Under the pieces are notes generated by a model. The model did no database searches and was not told the DNA's origin. It saw nothing but the letters and a program-made list of their open reading frames with translations. Shown piece after piece: positions 7,771 to 16,871 of a stretch of DNA of 64,000 nt (positions are counted from its first letter, which is position 1; each line of letters begins with the position of its first letter). Source of the stretch: Acetobacteraceae bacterium. GTDB lineage: Bacteria; Pseudomonadota; Alphaproteobacteria; Acetobacterales; Acetobacteraceae. The DNA lies in the NCBI GenBank assembly GCA_009693865.1, contig SHWL01000004.1, forward strand, positions 1 to 64,000. Reading direction: 5' to 3'. The position numbers and the translations under genes are program-made.

Positions 7771-9180
7771 TCAATCGGGCACAAAGGCCGACTTCCCGCG
7801 GACCAGGAATGCCCCTGTTCCTTTACGCGCCTTCAGCACCCCATTCTCCACCACCACGTGGCCGCGCACCAGCGTCGTGACCGGCCAGCCGGTGACCTCG
7901 AGCCCCTCATACGGCGTGTAATCGCTGCCATCGTGCAGATCGGCGTGGCGGATCGTTCTGGTGATCGAAGGGTCCCAGATCGCGATATCGGCGTCTGCGC
8001 CAATGGCGATGCTCCCCTTGCGAGGGTACAGACCATAAGCCTTCGCATGGTTCGTCGCCGTGATCCTTACGAAATGCGACAGCTCGATCCGTCCCTTCAT
8101 CACGCCTTCGGAAAACAGAATCGGCAACCGCGTTTCGATTCCGGGGATGCCGTTCGGCACCCAGCGGAAACTTGTGCGTCCCTTTGGCACAAGTTTCCCC
8201 TTCTCGTCGTTGTACCGGAATGGGCAATGATCCGACGAGTAAAAATCGAAGATCCCCCGCTCGATCCCAGCCCAACAGGCGTCCTGACTGGGCTTGTCGC
8301 GCGGTGGAGGGCTGCAAACGTACTTCGCGCCCTCCATGTTCAAGCCATCCAGGTCCTCCGCTGTCAACATCAGATATTGCGGGCAGGTTTCAGCCAGAAC
8401 CTTGACACCGCGAGCGCGCGCGCGCTGGATTTCCTCGATCGCCTCGCCGTTGGAAACATGGACGATGACCAGCGGCACATCGGCGACCTCGGCCAGTGTA
8501 CAGGCGCGATGAGTGGCCTCGCGCTCGGCCGGAATCGGGCGCGACGTCGCATGGAACCGCGGCGCGATCCGGCCCTCGGATTCCAGCTTCGCGGTCAGAT
8601 GGCGGATGATGTCGTAATTTTCCGCGTGCACCATCACCAGCGCGCCAGAGCTGCGCGCCACGGCCATGACTTTAAGGATTTCCTCGTCGGTCAGCGCGAG
8701 GCCCTCATAAGTCATGAATACCTTGAAGGAGGTATACCCGTCCCCGATCGCCGCCGGCAGCTCCTGACCCAGTACCGTGGGCGTGGGGTCGGAGACAATG
8801 AGGTGGAAGCCGTAGTCGGTGTAGCATTGCCCGTCGGATTTCGCGTGATAGTCCTGGATCGCCTGGCGCAGACTTTGCCCGCGTTCCTGCAGACAGAACG
8901 GGATCACGGTGGTGTTGCCGCCAAACGCCGCGGACCGCGTGCCGCTTTCGAAGTCATCGGACTGCACGACATCCGGGCCGCTTGGTTGCGCGAGATGCAC
9001 GTGACTGTCGATGCCGCCGGGCAGGACCAGCCGGCCCGTGGCGTCGATGATGGTTCCGGCGGAGCCCAGATCGAGACCAAGCGCGGCGATCCGGCCGTGT
9101 TTGACACCGACATCGCAGTTCATGACGTCCGAACCGGTGGCGACGGTGCCGCCCCGGACGATCAGGTCGAACGCCGTCAT
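7771..9180 (-). CDS. Dihydropyrimidinase/hydantoinase-family cyclic amidohydrolase
   Basis: A 469-residue amidohydrolase. The metal-site motif GGIDSHVHL lies near residue 57, a carbamylated-Lys block SFKVFMTYEG near 150, HAENYD near 182, HVSN near 240 and SSDHCPF near 320. These fit D-hydantoinase or dihydropyrimidinase, which open cyclic ureide rings, and leave allantoinase possible. I start it at the ATG at 9180 (MTAFDLIVRGG) because the 33 upstream codons in the ORF track lack conservation. It converges on uraD, with 140 bases between the stops. Confidence 0.85.
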   Translation of the reverse strand: MTAFDLIVRGGTVATGSDVMNCDVGVKHGRIAALGLDLGSAGTIIDATGRLVLPGGIDSHVHLAQPSGPDVVQSDDFESGTRSAAFGGNTTVIPFCLQERGQSLRQAIQDYHAKSDGQCYTDYGFHLIVSDPTPTVLGQELPAAIGDGYTSFKVFMTYEGLALTDEEILKVMAVARSSGALVMVHAENYDIIRHLTAKLESEGRIAPRFHATSRPIPAEREATHRACTLAEVADVPLVIVHVSNGEAIEEIQRARARGVKVLAETCPQYLMLTAEDLDGLNMEGAKYVCSPPPRDKPSQDACWAGIERGIFDFYSSDHCPFRYNDEKGKLVPKGRTSFRWVPNGIPGIETRLPILFSEGVMKGRIELSHFVRITATNHAKAYGLYPRKGSIAIGADADIAIWDPSITRTIRHADLHDGSDYTPYEGLEVTGWPVTTLVRGHVVVENGVLKARKGTGAFLVRGKSAFVPD

Positions 9181-10119
9181 TCGCGTGGCTCCGTCTGTCT
9201 GTGCCCGCCAACATGGCAAACAGCGGGCCATGTTCACAACCCCCCGCTGGATCGAACGGCGGCGCGCGGGCACCGGCATGGCGTTGCTTCATCATGCTCC
9301 TTCGGTGGAGCCAGGAATCCCTGTAAGTCCATGCTCGGTGTCTCCGCTGTCCTGGCATGAGGCCGGAACCGGAACGACCGCGCCCATGAAGGCGCCACAT
9401 CGCGACGGGCTGTCTCGCGCGGGATCGTGACGCATGCCCGCGTATGTCACGCCGTGCTCCGGGCGACAGACGGTCACCCGGGAGCGCCAAAAAGCGGTCA
9501 GGACGCGGGGCTGAAGTTGAAGGATGTTTTGCCGATTCCCCGTTGGGCGAAGTCAGGCATCGGATCGGTATTGACGAAGGTCAAACATGCCACACAGGCG
9601 CCCGAATCGGGCGTATCAGGCTTGAGGATACGCGATTCGACTCGAGACCGTGATGCGGAACGACCCGGCCGCCGATGCAAGAGGCGCTGGCGAGTCGCTT
9701 CCGTCCATCGGAACCGCCGCATCTCCTGGTCCTCAGGTGGACCCAAAAATCGGCGGCGCGACCAGCAATTCAGGGAATCGAGATGTCCCGACGGATCGAA
9801 AAAGGTAAGCCATCCCGGCGCATGAAAATTTCAGGGCCGGTCGTCAAAAAAACATGTTCACGCGAAGGTTGTAGTGATATCGGCCCGGCGGCGTAAGGAG
9901 TTCGCGAAATCCCGCGGAATCTCCCAATTCGTGGAAAAAATAACCTGATACTGATTTTCTGGGCAAACTCGGCGAAAGCGTTATCGCCTGGGCGGTGAAA
10001 GCCGCCAAAGTCCGTGTTGGACCCGGCCCATCCGTTAATCACTTCGCCTTGCACCACCCGAATCCGTATGCGAAAAAACCTTTCATTGACGTTACCATCC
10101 GCTATCCGGAGCTCGTTCC
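9181..10119. other. 939-base stretch without a recognisable gene
   Basis: Only short ORFs with no recognisable domains occur here, and none has a convincing ribosome binding site plus conserved sequence. The region lies between the starts of the minus-strand hydantoinase gene and the plus-strand RTX-like gene, so it must contain their two promoters. The last 130 bases before 10120 are less GC-rich and are the likely promoter of the RTX-like gene. I saw no repeat array or RNA gene. Confidence 0.5.
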
Positions 10120-11343
10120 ATGCCAATTGTCACGGTGCAAGGCGCCAACGCTTCGGTGATTTCCCTGTTCTATGACAACGCCGCCAATGCGGCGCTCGCG
10201 ACGGTTGTACGCGATGCCATCGATACCGGGATCGCCAGCACTCTGATCCGCCCAGCGGATAGTAAGAATGGCCCGCCGCCGCCGTTGGCAAGCGGTAAGA
10301 TCGGCGAATTCGTGCAAAGCACCGCCGGCGTGTCCAAAATGGCGGCCGGCTACGATTACGTCGTCGCGTCCGCGGCGTTCTCCAATATCACCGGCAACGC
10401 GGATGCGAATCAGCGGATTCTCGCGGGCGCCAATAACCTGACGTTCACCGCGGTCGCGGGCGGATCGGGCTCCGTCATCACCGGCGGCGGTAACAACGCA
10501 ATCACCGTACCGGTTTCCGATTCGGGGTCGTGGCTGATCGCCCTCGGCAACGGCAACTCTACCGTGAGAGCGTTGGGCAGTGGCAACGACACCATCAGCA
10601 CAGGCACGGGCACGAACCGGATTCAGCTTGGGTCGGGCAGCACGACGGTGACCACCGCCGGGACGGACACGATCGTGGGATCGACGGTGGGCGGCAGCGT
10701 GACCGTCACCGCCAGCGGGTCGGACGTGATCTATGGCAATGCCTCCAACTTCTATTTTATCGCTGGTGGAGCCGCGACCATATTCGGCGGCACGGGCAGC
10801 GTCACCGTGGTGGGCGGCACGGGCGCCGACCTTTTCTACGGCGGCACGGCCGGGAACAACGTTCTCACGGCAGGCACCGGCGCGGCGACCCTGTTCGGTG
10901 GCGGCAACAACGACAGGCTGTTCGCGAACGGCACCGGGGCTCAGGAGTTGCATGCCGGGGTAGGCAATGAAACGCTGACCGGGTCGGCCAGCGCCGGCAA
11001 CGACACGTTCTATGGCGGCGCGGGAAACACCACGGTCAACGCGGGTGTGGGTTTAAACACATACGTCGCGGGCACCGGGGCGGAAACGGTGAATGCCAAC
11101 CCGGGGGCCAGTAGCAACCTGTTCACCTTTATTAACGGACTTGGTGGTGGGACCGTATCCGAGAACGGTCTGACCATGCTCAGTCAAATCCAGATCCATC
11201 TGTCCGGTTTTGCCGCGAACGACCTGACGTCGGTGACCAGCCAGAACAACGGGGGTGGCAATCTGAATGTCACGCTGTCGGATGGCAGCCAGGTCACATT
11301 CCTGGGTATCGGGACGGCGCTGACAAACAGTCAGTTCGTTTGA
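10120..11343 (+). CDS. RTX-like glycine/asparagine-rich repeat protein, probably secreted
   Basis: A 407-residue protein with no classical signal peptide. After a globular N-terminal part (residues 1-105), residues about 110-340 contain degenerate calcium-binding-type repeats such as GSGNDTISTG, GGTGADLFYGG, GGGNNDRLFANG and GNDTFYGGAGN. RTX beta-roll proteins of this kind usually leave by a type I secretion system using an uncleaved C-terminal signal. The C-terminal block here (VTLSDGSQVTFLGIG) fits that style. No type I exporter is in the window. The next gene also encodes an exported repeat protein. The binding partner or role is unknown. Confidence 0.7.
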   Translation: MPIVTVQGANASVISLFYDNAANAALATVVRDAIDTGIASTLIRPADSKNGPPPPLASGKIGEFVQSTAGVSKMAAGYDYVVASAAFSNITGNADANQRILAGANNLTFTAVAGGSGSVITGGGNNAITVPVSDSGSWLIALGNGNSTVRALGSGNDTISTGTGTNRIQLGSGSTTVTTAGTDTIVGSTVGGSVTVTASGSDVIYGNASNFYFIAGGAATIFGGTGSVTVVGGTGADLFYGGTAGNNVLTAGTGAATLFGGGNNDRLFANGTGAQELHAGVGNETLTGSASAGNDTFYGGAGNTTVNAGVGLNTYVAGTGAETVNANPGASSNLFTFINGLGGGTVSENGLTMLSQIQIHLSGFAANDLTSVTSQNNGGGNLNVTLSDGSQVTFLGIGTALTNSQFV

Positions 11344-11497
11344 CGTGAACGCGCGGGCAGTCAGCGACGGACGGAGAGAACCAATGTCATCAGGTTTGCC
11401 ACCGGTTACCGCCGCATCCAGCGATCGAAATATTGGACCTGGCGGCATGCCGCGTCGGGTCGCACCAGTTTCAGCGAGCAAGACAGGGATCAGGGCC

Positions 11498-12496
11498 ATG
11501 AAATCGGGATTGCTACTGGCCACCGGCGCCGCCGCGCTCCTGATGGGCGCCCACCCCGCGCACGCCGCGTATGAGGCCTGGCGCTTCACCACCATCGTGG
11601 ACACGAACGACAACACCGGCAACAGCGAGGCGAACGGTATCAACAGAACCCGCCAGATCGTCGGCTCCTCCGTGAACACCCCAGACACGATCGCCTATAA
11701 TACGAGCGGGTTCAGCCGCTCATCCGGCGGCTCCTACACAGCGGTCAATGTGCCCGCCGCGGCGATGACCACGGCATCCGGCGTCAACAATTCGGGGCAA
11801 ATCTCCGGGTACTATACCGACACCTCCGGCGGTGTGCATGGCTTCGTGCAGACCGCCGGTATTCCGGTCTCGTTCGACGTCACCGGGGCCGCGAGCGGGG
11901 GCGCCACATATGCCGTTGGAATCAACACGGCCGCGACCACGGTCGGCTATTATTTTGACAGTTTGGGCAACGCGCATGGGTTCAGCCGCACCTCCGGCGG
12001 TAGCGACACAACGCTCGACGTGACGGGTCTCGGGACCGTGACCTCCACCCAGGCGTTCGGTATCAACGACGGCGGGATAATCGTTGGATCGTTCAGCGAT
12101 GGCACGTTGACCCACGGCTTCGTCAAGGTTGCTGGAGTCTATACGCTTCTGGACGATCCCCTGGGTGTCAATGGTAGCTTCGCCACCGGCCTCAATAACG
12201 CGGGCGATGTTGTCGGCTATTACATCGACGTCGACGGCATCACGCATGGCTTTGTCGATTTCGGCGGCGCGAGCGGTGGCACGATCTTCATGACCATCGA
12301 CGCGCCTGGTGCCGCCAGTCTGACCACCACCATGGGCATCAACGACAAGTTTCAGGTCGTCGGCCGCGCGATCAACGCCGATGGTGTCATCACCGGCTAT
12401 GTGGCCGATCTGCCCGAGCCCGCGACCCTGGCGCTGTTCGGTCTCGGGTCGTTTGGCGTGGCGATGCTGCGCCGCCGGCGGGCCCGCGCCGGCTGA
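11498..12496 (+). CDS. HAF-repeat protein with PEP-CTERM sorting signal
   Basis: A 332-residue exported protein. The start at 11498 gives a clear signal peptide (MKSGLLLATGAAALLMGAHPAHA). The body has about six repeats of the HAF type, each with a GINxxGxxVG(Y/S) core and a HGF motif (GVNNSGQISGYY, GINDGGIIVGSF, GLNNAGDVVGYY). The tail is a PEP-CTERM module: LPEPATLALFGLG, a hydrophobic stretch and RRRRAR, which is recognised by exosortase (EpsH) at the inner membrane. The exosortase gene is not in the window. PEP-CTERM proteins usually accompany exopolysaccharide or biofilm formation. Confidence 0.85.
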   Translation: MKSGLLLATGAAALLMGAHPAHAAYEAWRFTTIVDTNDNTGNSEANGINRTRQIVGSSVNTPDTIAYNTSGFSRSSGGSYTAVNVPAAAMTTASGVNNSGQISGYYTDTSGGVHGFVQTAGIPVSFDVTGAASGGATYAVGINTAATTVGYYFDSLGNAHGFSRTSGGSDTTLDVTGLGTVTSTQAFGINDGGIIVGSFSDGTLTHGFVKVAGVYTLLDDPLGVNGSFATGLNNAGDVVGYYIDVDGITHGFVDFGGASGGTIFMTIDAPGAASLTTTMGINDKFQVVGRAINADGVITGYVADLPEPATLALFGLGSFGVAMLRRRRARAG

Positions 12497-12730
12497 CCCA
12501 CGCCGGGCCATTTCGTAAGCAAGGACTCGGAACGTCCAGATATCGGTTCGGCATCCTGTAATGCCGGTGCCGCTACGCGCTCAGACCGGCGTGCCCTGAC
12601 CCGGCGCCCAAAGCGGCCCATTCCGCCAGCGGCCTATTGAGCCCGCCCCCCATCCAACCCTATATCCCCCGGCTCAATCTCATCGGCGTGCTCCGATGCA
12701 CGTACCCCGCGACCCGGAAGGCGGAATTTC

Positions 12731-14410
12731 ATGGCCAGCTACCAATATGTTTATGTGATGAAAGACCTGACCAAGGCCTTCCCCGGCGGGCGGGAAGTGT
12801 TCAAGGGCATTACCCTCTCGTTCCTCCCCGGCGTGAAAATCGGCGTTCTGGGCGTCAACGGCGCCGGCAAATCCACGCTGATGAAAATCATGGCCGGCAT
12901 CGAAACCGAATTCGGCGGCGAGGCCTGGGCAGCCCCCGGCGCTACCGTCGGCTATCTGTCGCAGGAACCCCACCTCGACCCCGATAAGACCGTCGGCGAG
13001 AACGTCGAGGAAGCCTTCGTCGAGCTGAAATCCGCGCTCAACCGTTTCAACGAAATCTCCATGAAGTTCGCCGAACCCATGAGCGACGAGGAGATGAACA
13101 CGCTGCTGACCGAGCAAGGCGACCTGCAGGAGGTCATCGACAACCAGGACGGTTGGGAACTCGACCGCCGCGTGGACATCGCCTTGGACGCGCTCCGCTG
13201 CCCGCCCGCCGACGCCCAGGTGACAACGCTGTCAGGGGGGGAGCGGCGGCGCGTGGCGCTGTGCAAGCTGCTGCTGGAAAAACCCGATCTGCTGCTGCTG
13301 GACGAGCCCACCAACCATCTGGACGCCGAAAGCGTCGCCTGGCTGGAAAAGACCCTGCACGACTATGCTGGCACCGTCATGGTCGTCACCCATGACCGTT
13401 ACTTCCTGGAAAACGTCACCAACTGGATTCTTGAGCTCGAACGCGGCCGCGGTTACCCGTTCGAGGGCAACTATACTTCCTGGCTGGCGCAGAAACTCAA
13501 GCGTCTGCGGCAGGAGGAGAAAGAAGAAAGCGCCCGTCAGCGCGCGTTGTCGCAGGAGGAAGAGTGGATTCAATCCTCGCCTCGGGCCCGCCAGACCAAA
13601 AATCGCGCGCGGATTCAGCGATATGAGGAATTGCAGGCGAAATCCATGGAACAGGCCGGCGGCGTCGCCGACATCGTCATCCCCCCCGGCCCGCGTCTGG
13701 GCAATCTGGTGATCGAGGCCGAGGACCTCCGAAAGGGGTACGGCAACAATCTGTTGATCGACGGCATGAACTTCAAGCTTCCGCCTGGCGGGATCGTCGG
13801 CGTGATCGGTCCGAACGGTGCCGGCAAAACCACATTGTTCCGGATGATTATCGGACAGGAGGAACCCGACGGCGGATCGTTACGGGTCGGTGAGACAGTG
13901 AAACTGGGCTATGTCGATCAATCCCGTGACAGCCTCAATCCGGACAAGACGGTGTGGCAGGAAATCTCCGGCGGCGAGGAAATCATCCACCTCGGCAAAC
14001 GCGCGATCCAGTCACGTGCTTACGTCGGGGCGTTCAACTTCAAGGGCTCGGACCAGCAAAAGAAGGTCGGCATCCTGTCAGGCGGCGAGCGTAACCGCGT
14101 GCATCTGGCGAAGATGCTGAAGACAGTACACAATGTCATTCTTTTGGACGAACCAACCAACGATCTGGACGTCGATACGCTGCGCGCGTTGGAGGAAGCC
14201 CTGACGGAATTCGCCGGCTGCGTGGTAGTGATCACCCACGACCGCTGGTTCCTGGACCGCCTCGCGACTCACATCCTGGCGTTCGAGGGCGACAGCCACG
14301 TCGAATGGTTCGAAGGCAACTTCGAAGCCTATGAAGCCGACAAACGCCGCCGCCTGGGCGCCGACGCGACGGAACCGCACCGGATCAAGTACCGGCCGTT
14401 GGCGAGATGA
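12731..14410 (+). CDS. ettA: Energy-dependent translational throttle protein EttA (ABC-F)
   Basis: A 559-residue soluble ABC-F ATPase with two nucleotide-binding domains. The Walker A motifs are GVNGAGKST (41-49) and GPNGAGKTT (360-368). The signatures are LSGGERRR (168-174) and LSGGERNR, and both sites have LLDEPTN Walker B motifs. Between them lies the charged P-site-tRNA interaction linker (about 255-310). EttA binds the ribosomal E site and gates entry into elongation according to the ATP/ADP ratio. Length and sequence are full-family. It is a single gene with its own upstream region, and a toxin-antitoxin pair follows 45 bases downstream. Confidence 0.95.
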   Translation: MASYQYVYVMKDLTKAFPGGREVFKGITLSFLPGVKIGVLGVNGAGKSTLMKIMAGIETEFGGEAWAAPGATVGYLSQEPHLDPDKTVGENVEEAFVELKSALNRFNEISMKFAEPMSDEEMNTLLTEQGDLQEVIDNQDGWELDRRVDIALDALRCPPADAQVTTLSGGERRRVALCKLLLEKPDLLLLDEPTNHLDAESVAWLEKTLHDYAGTVMVVTHDRYFLENVTNWILELERGRGYPFEGNYTSWLAQKLKRLRQEEKEESARQRALSQEEEWIQSSPRARQTKNRARIQRYEELQAKSMEQAGGVADIVIPPGPRLGNLVIEAEDLRKGYGNNLLIDGMNFKLPPGGIVGVIGPNGAGKTTLFRMIIGQEEPDGGSLRVGETVKLGYVDQSRDSLNPDKTVWQEISGGEEIIHLGKRAIQSRAYVGAFNFKGSDQQKKVGILSGGERNRVHLAKMLKTVHNVILLDEPTNDLDVDTLRALEEALTEFAGCVVVITHDRWFLDRLATHILAFEGDSHVEWFEGNFEAYEADKRRRLGADATEPHRIKYRPLAR

Positions 14411-14420
14411 CGGTTTCGGC

Positions 14421-14449
14421 TTGACATACGCGCGTGAATGACTCATAAA
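14421..14449 (+). promoter_or_regulatory. Promoter and palindrome before the vapBC-like pair
   Basis: TTGACA (14421-14426) is followed after 17 bases by CATAAA (14444-14449), a good -35 and weak -10. A short inverted repeat, ATGAC...GTCAT, covers 14438-14457 and would be a natural operator for the antitoxin. This placement argues against translation starting at the ATG at 14438 given in the ORF track. Confidence 0.5.
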
Positions 14450-14455
14450 TTGGTC

Positions 14456-14695
14456 ATGAACAAAATGATCACGCTGGCCGAGGCCAAGGCGCATCTGTCG
14501 GCCCTGATCACCGAGGCCGAGGATGGCGCCGAAATCACCGTCACGCGTCACGGCCGTCCGGTCGCGCGCATCGTCGGCGCGCCTCAGGATGTCGCTCGCG
14601 CGCCGGGCGGATGGGGCTGGCACGGAACCTACGACAAATCCGTCTTCGCGCCCATGACCGACGCCGAAGCGCGTGAGGAAGGCTGGCCCGTGTGA
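14456..14695 (+). CDS. Phd/YefM-type antitoxin
   Basis: A protein of about 79 residues with the Phd/YefM fold: MITLAEAKAHLSALITEAEDGAEITVTRHGRPVARIV is the standard DNA-binding N-terminus. The acidic C-terminal end (PMTDAEAREEGWPV) would bind the toxin. I chose the ATG at 14456 because the earlier ATG lies inside the promoter; the ATG at 14465 is also possible. The stop overlaps the GTG start of the PIN toxin gene, so the two are coupled. The protein probably represses its own promoter. Confidence 0.85.
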   Translation: MNKMITLAEAKAHLSALITEAEDGAEITVTRHGRPVARIVGAPQDVARAPGGWGWHGTYDKSVFAPMTDAEAREEGWPV

Positions 14696-15081
14696 CGTTC
14701 ATCGCCGACGCCTGCGCGCTCATTGTCTTTCACGGCTACGGCGGACAGACCATGAGCGAGGCGGGCAAGCTGGCCATGAGCCACGGCGATGTCTTCGTGT
14801 CCCCCATCACACTTTGGGAAATTTCCCGGAAAGTCGCGATGGGGAAATTGGAGCGGCCCGCGCCGCCGGGCTTCAACGGCAGCTTGGCGGAATGGCTGCG
14901 TCAGGCCGGTTATCGCGTCATGCCGCTGAGCTGGGACGATTGCGAGCGGGCCAACGGATTGCCTTATCATCATAAAGACCCGATGGACCGGATGCTGATC
15001 GCGACCGCCCTGGATCGAGGTTTGACCATCATCAGCGACGGCGATCTCTTCCAGCATTACGGTGTCGCGACAGTCTGGTGA
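14692..15081 (+). CDS. PIN-domain toxin (VapC-like ribonuclease)
   Basis: A 129-residue PIN-domain protein. The N-terminal acidic motif is FIADACALI, a conserved Glu lies in SPITLWEISRK, and DPMDRMLIATAL and IISDGDLF supply the remaining acidic residues of a Mg-dependent RNase site. VapC-type toxins cut specific tRNA or rRNA sites when the antitoxin is lost. It starts with GTG overlapping the antitoxin stop by one codon-frame. All expected catalytic acids are present, so it is likely active. Confidence 0.85.
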   Translation: MTFIADACALIVFHGYGGQTMSEAGKLAMSHGDVFVSPITLWEISRKVAMGKLERPAPPGFNGSLAEWLRQAGYRVMPLSWDDCERANGLPYHHKDPMDRMLIATALDRGLTIISDGDLFQHYGVATVW

Positions 15082-15356
15082 CGCACCGGGCCGCTGAAAT
15101 CCCCTTGCATCCGGCTACCGTTTCGATCTATTGCCGCCTCCTCTTGAACATCCAGACGCCGGAGGGGTGCATGGCCGCGTACAATCAGCATCATCCGCGC
15201 GGATCCTGTCAGGCCCCGTGGCTTCATGTCGCGGGGCGGGCCGAACACCGGATCTGATCTTTTCTCTCCGGCTTTGCCTGCCCAGGGATCCGTTCGCCTG
15301 ACCCTTTGGCAAGATTCCGCGTCGCTCTGGCGGCCGGACCGGACAAGAGAAACTCC

Positions 15357-16847
15357 ATGAGTCTGATTAATATACGCGGCGTCGGAATCGTGTCCCCGCG
15401 ACCGCTGTTCCACAACCTCGATCTCGCCATCCACGCATCCGACCGGATCGGGCTGATCGCCGGCAACGGCGCGGGTAAGACCACGCTGCTGCGCTGCCTC
15501 GCCGGCCAAATGGAGCCAGGCATGGGACAGATCACCAACCGGCGCGGCTTGCGGGTCGGGTTCGTGGAGCAGGACGTGCCCGCGAACCTGCTCGATCTGA
15601 CAATGGCGGAAGCGCTCCGCCGCGCTCTGCCGGCGGCGGAGCGTGAAGCTCAGACCTGGAAGATCGGACTGGTGCTGGACATGCTGGAAACGCCGGAGGC
15701 GATGCGCGAACGCCGCTTGTCCGAGCTCAGCGGCGGCTGGCAGCGCCTGGCGTTGATCGCGCGCGTTTGGGTGAACGATCCGGACGTACTGTTGCTGGAT
15801 GAGCCGACCAATCACCTGGATATGCGGCGGTTCGCGGTGCTGGAGAACTGGATCAATCACGCGACGGAGGGCGTGGCGATGGTGATCGCCAGCCATGACC
15901 GGCAATTCCTCGACAATTGCACCAACCGTACTTTATTTCTGCGCCCGGACGAATCGCGGAGTTACGCGCATCCGTTCAGTCGCGCCCGCGGGTTGCTGGA
16001 GGATGACGATACGGCCCATGAAACCAAACTGGCGCGCGACGCGAAGGAGGCCGATCGGCTGCGGCGCAATGCCGGTCAGTTGCGCAACGTCGGGATCAAC
16101 AGCGGCAGCGACCTGTTACTGAAAAAGGCGAAATATCTGACCAACCGCGCCGAGGCGATCGAGCAATTGCTGCGTCCGTTGGTCCAGACTCGCGCGGGAG
16201 AGATTCGCCTGACGAACCGCGGCTCTCACGCGAAGGTGCTGATGTCGTTGGATGAGGTCGCGGTCGAGACGCCAGACGGGAAGATGTTGTTTCGCACTGG
16301 TACACTGAAAATCTTCCAGCGCGACCGCATCGTGGTGACGGGCGCCAACGGGGTTGGCAAGTCGGTGTTCGTCAGGCTGTTGCGCCGCGCGATCGCGGGA
16401 GACGCTGTTCCTGGCATCTCGGTCAGCCCGAGCGTGGTACTGGGCTATGTGGATCAGCAAATGTCGCAACTTCCATCAGCCGAAACACTGCTCGGTTTCG
16501 TCGCCGGACAGTTTCGCCTGGGCGATCAGCGCAGCGTGAGCCTGCTCGCCAGCGCGGGCTTCGATTACGATGCGCAACGCCGCCCGATCGCGCGTCTGTC
16601 GCCCGGTCAAAAGGCACGACTTGGGCTATTGGCGCTGCGCCTGACGGAACCGAATTTCTATCTCATGGACGAGCCGACCAACCATGTGGACATCGTCGGG
16701 CAGGAACGCCTGGAAGCCGAGATCCTCGCGCACGAGGCGACCTGCGTGCTGGTCTCGCACGACCGGTTTTTTGTCCGTGCGATCGGCACGCGGTTTCTTT
16801 GCATCGAAGACGGGCGGGCGCGGGAAATGGAGGCGCCGGAGGCTTGA
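15357..16847 (+). CDS. ABC-F family ATP-binding protein, divergent second domain
   Basis: A 496-residue protein with two ABC domains and no membrane segments. Domain 1 has GNGAGKTT near residue 40, the signature LSGGWQRLAL near 125 and LLDEPTNHLD near 150. Domain 2 has the variant Walker A GANGVGKS near 330, the signature LSPGQKARL near 420 and LMDEPTNHVD. It is not EttA, Uup or YbiT by its motifs. ABC-F proteins act on ribosomes, and some protect them from antibiotics. The ATG at 15357 aligns with the first beta strand; the ORF track starts 17 codons earlier. Confidence 0.8.
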   Translation: MSLINIRGVGIVSPRPLFHNLDLAIHASDRIGLIAGNGAGKTTLLRCLAGQMEPGMGQITNRRGLRVGFVEQDVPANLLDLTMAEALRRALPAAEREAQTWKIGLVLDMLETPEAMRERRLSELSGGWQRLALIARVWVNDPDVLLLDEPTNHLDMRRFAVLENWINHATEGVAMVIASHDRQFLDNCTNRTLFLRPDESRSYAHPFSRARGLLEDDDTAHETKLARDAKEADRLRRNAGQLRNVGINSGSDLLLKKAKYLTNRAEAIEQLLRPLVQTRAGEIRLTNRGSHAKVLMSLDEVAVETPDGKMLFRTGTLKIFQRDRIVVTGANGVGKSVFVRLLRRAIAGDAVPGISVSPSVVLGYVDQQMSQLPSAETLLGFVAGQFRLGDQRSVSLLASAGFDYDAQRRPIARLSPGQKARLGLLALRLTEPNFYLMDEPTNHVDIVGQERLEAEILAHEATCVLVSHDRFFVRAIGTRFLCIEDGRAREMEAPEA

Positions 16848-16871
16848 TGCCGTCCTCAATGGCTGGCCAGG

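Noticed and set aside
7483-9360. 625-codon plus-strand ORF
   Set aside because: It runs antisense through the hydantoinase gene. It lacks recognisable domains and reflects GC-rich third-position bias of the real gene.
14438-14455. Earlier ATG for the first Phd-type antitoxin
   Set aside because: It lies within the -35/-10 interval and its six codons are not conserved; the ATG at 14456 is preferred.
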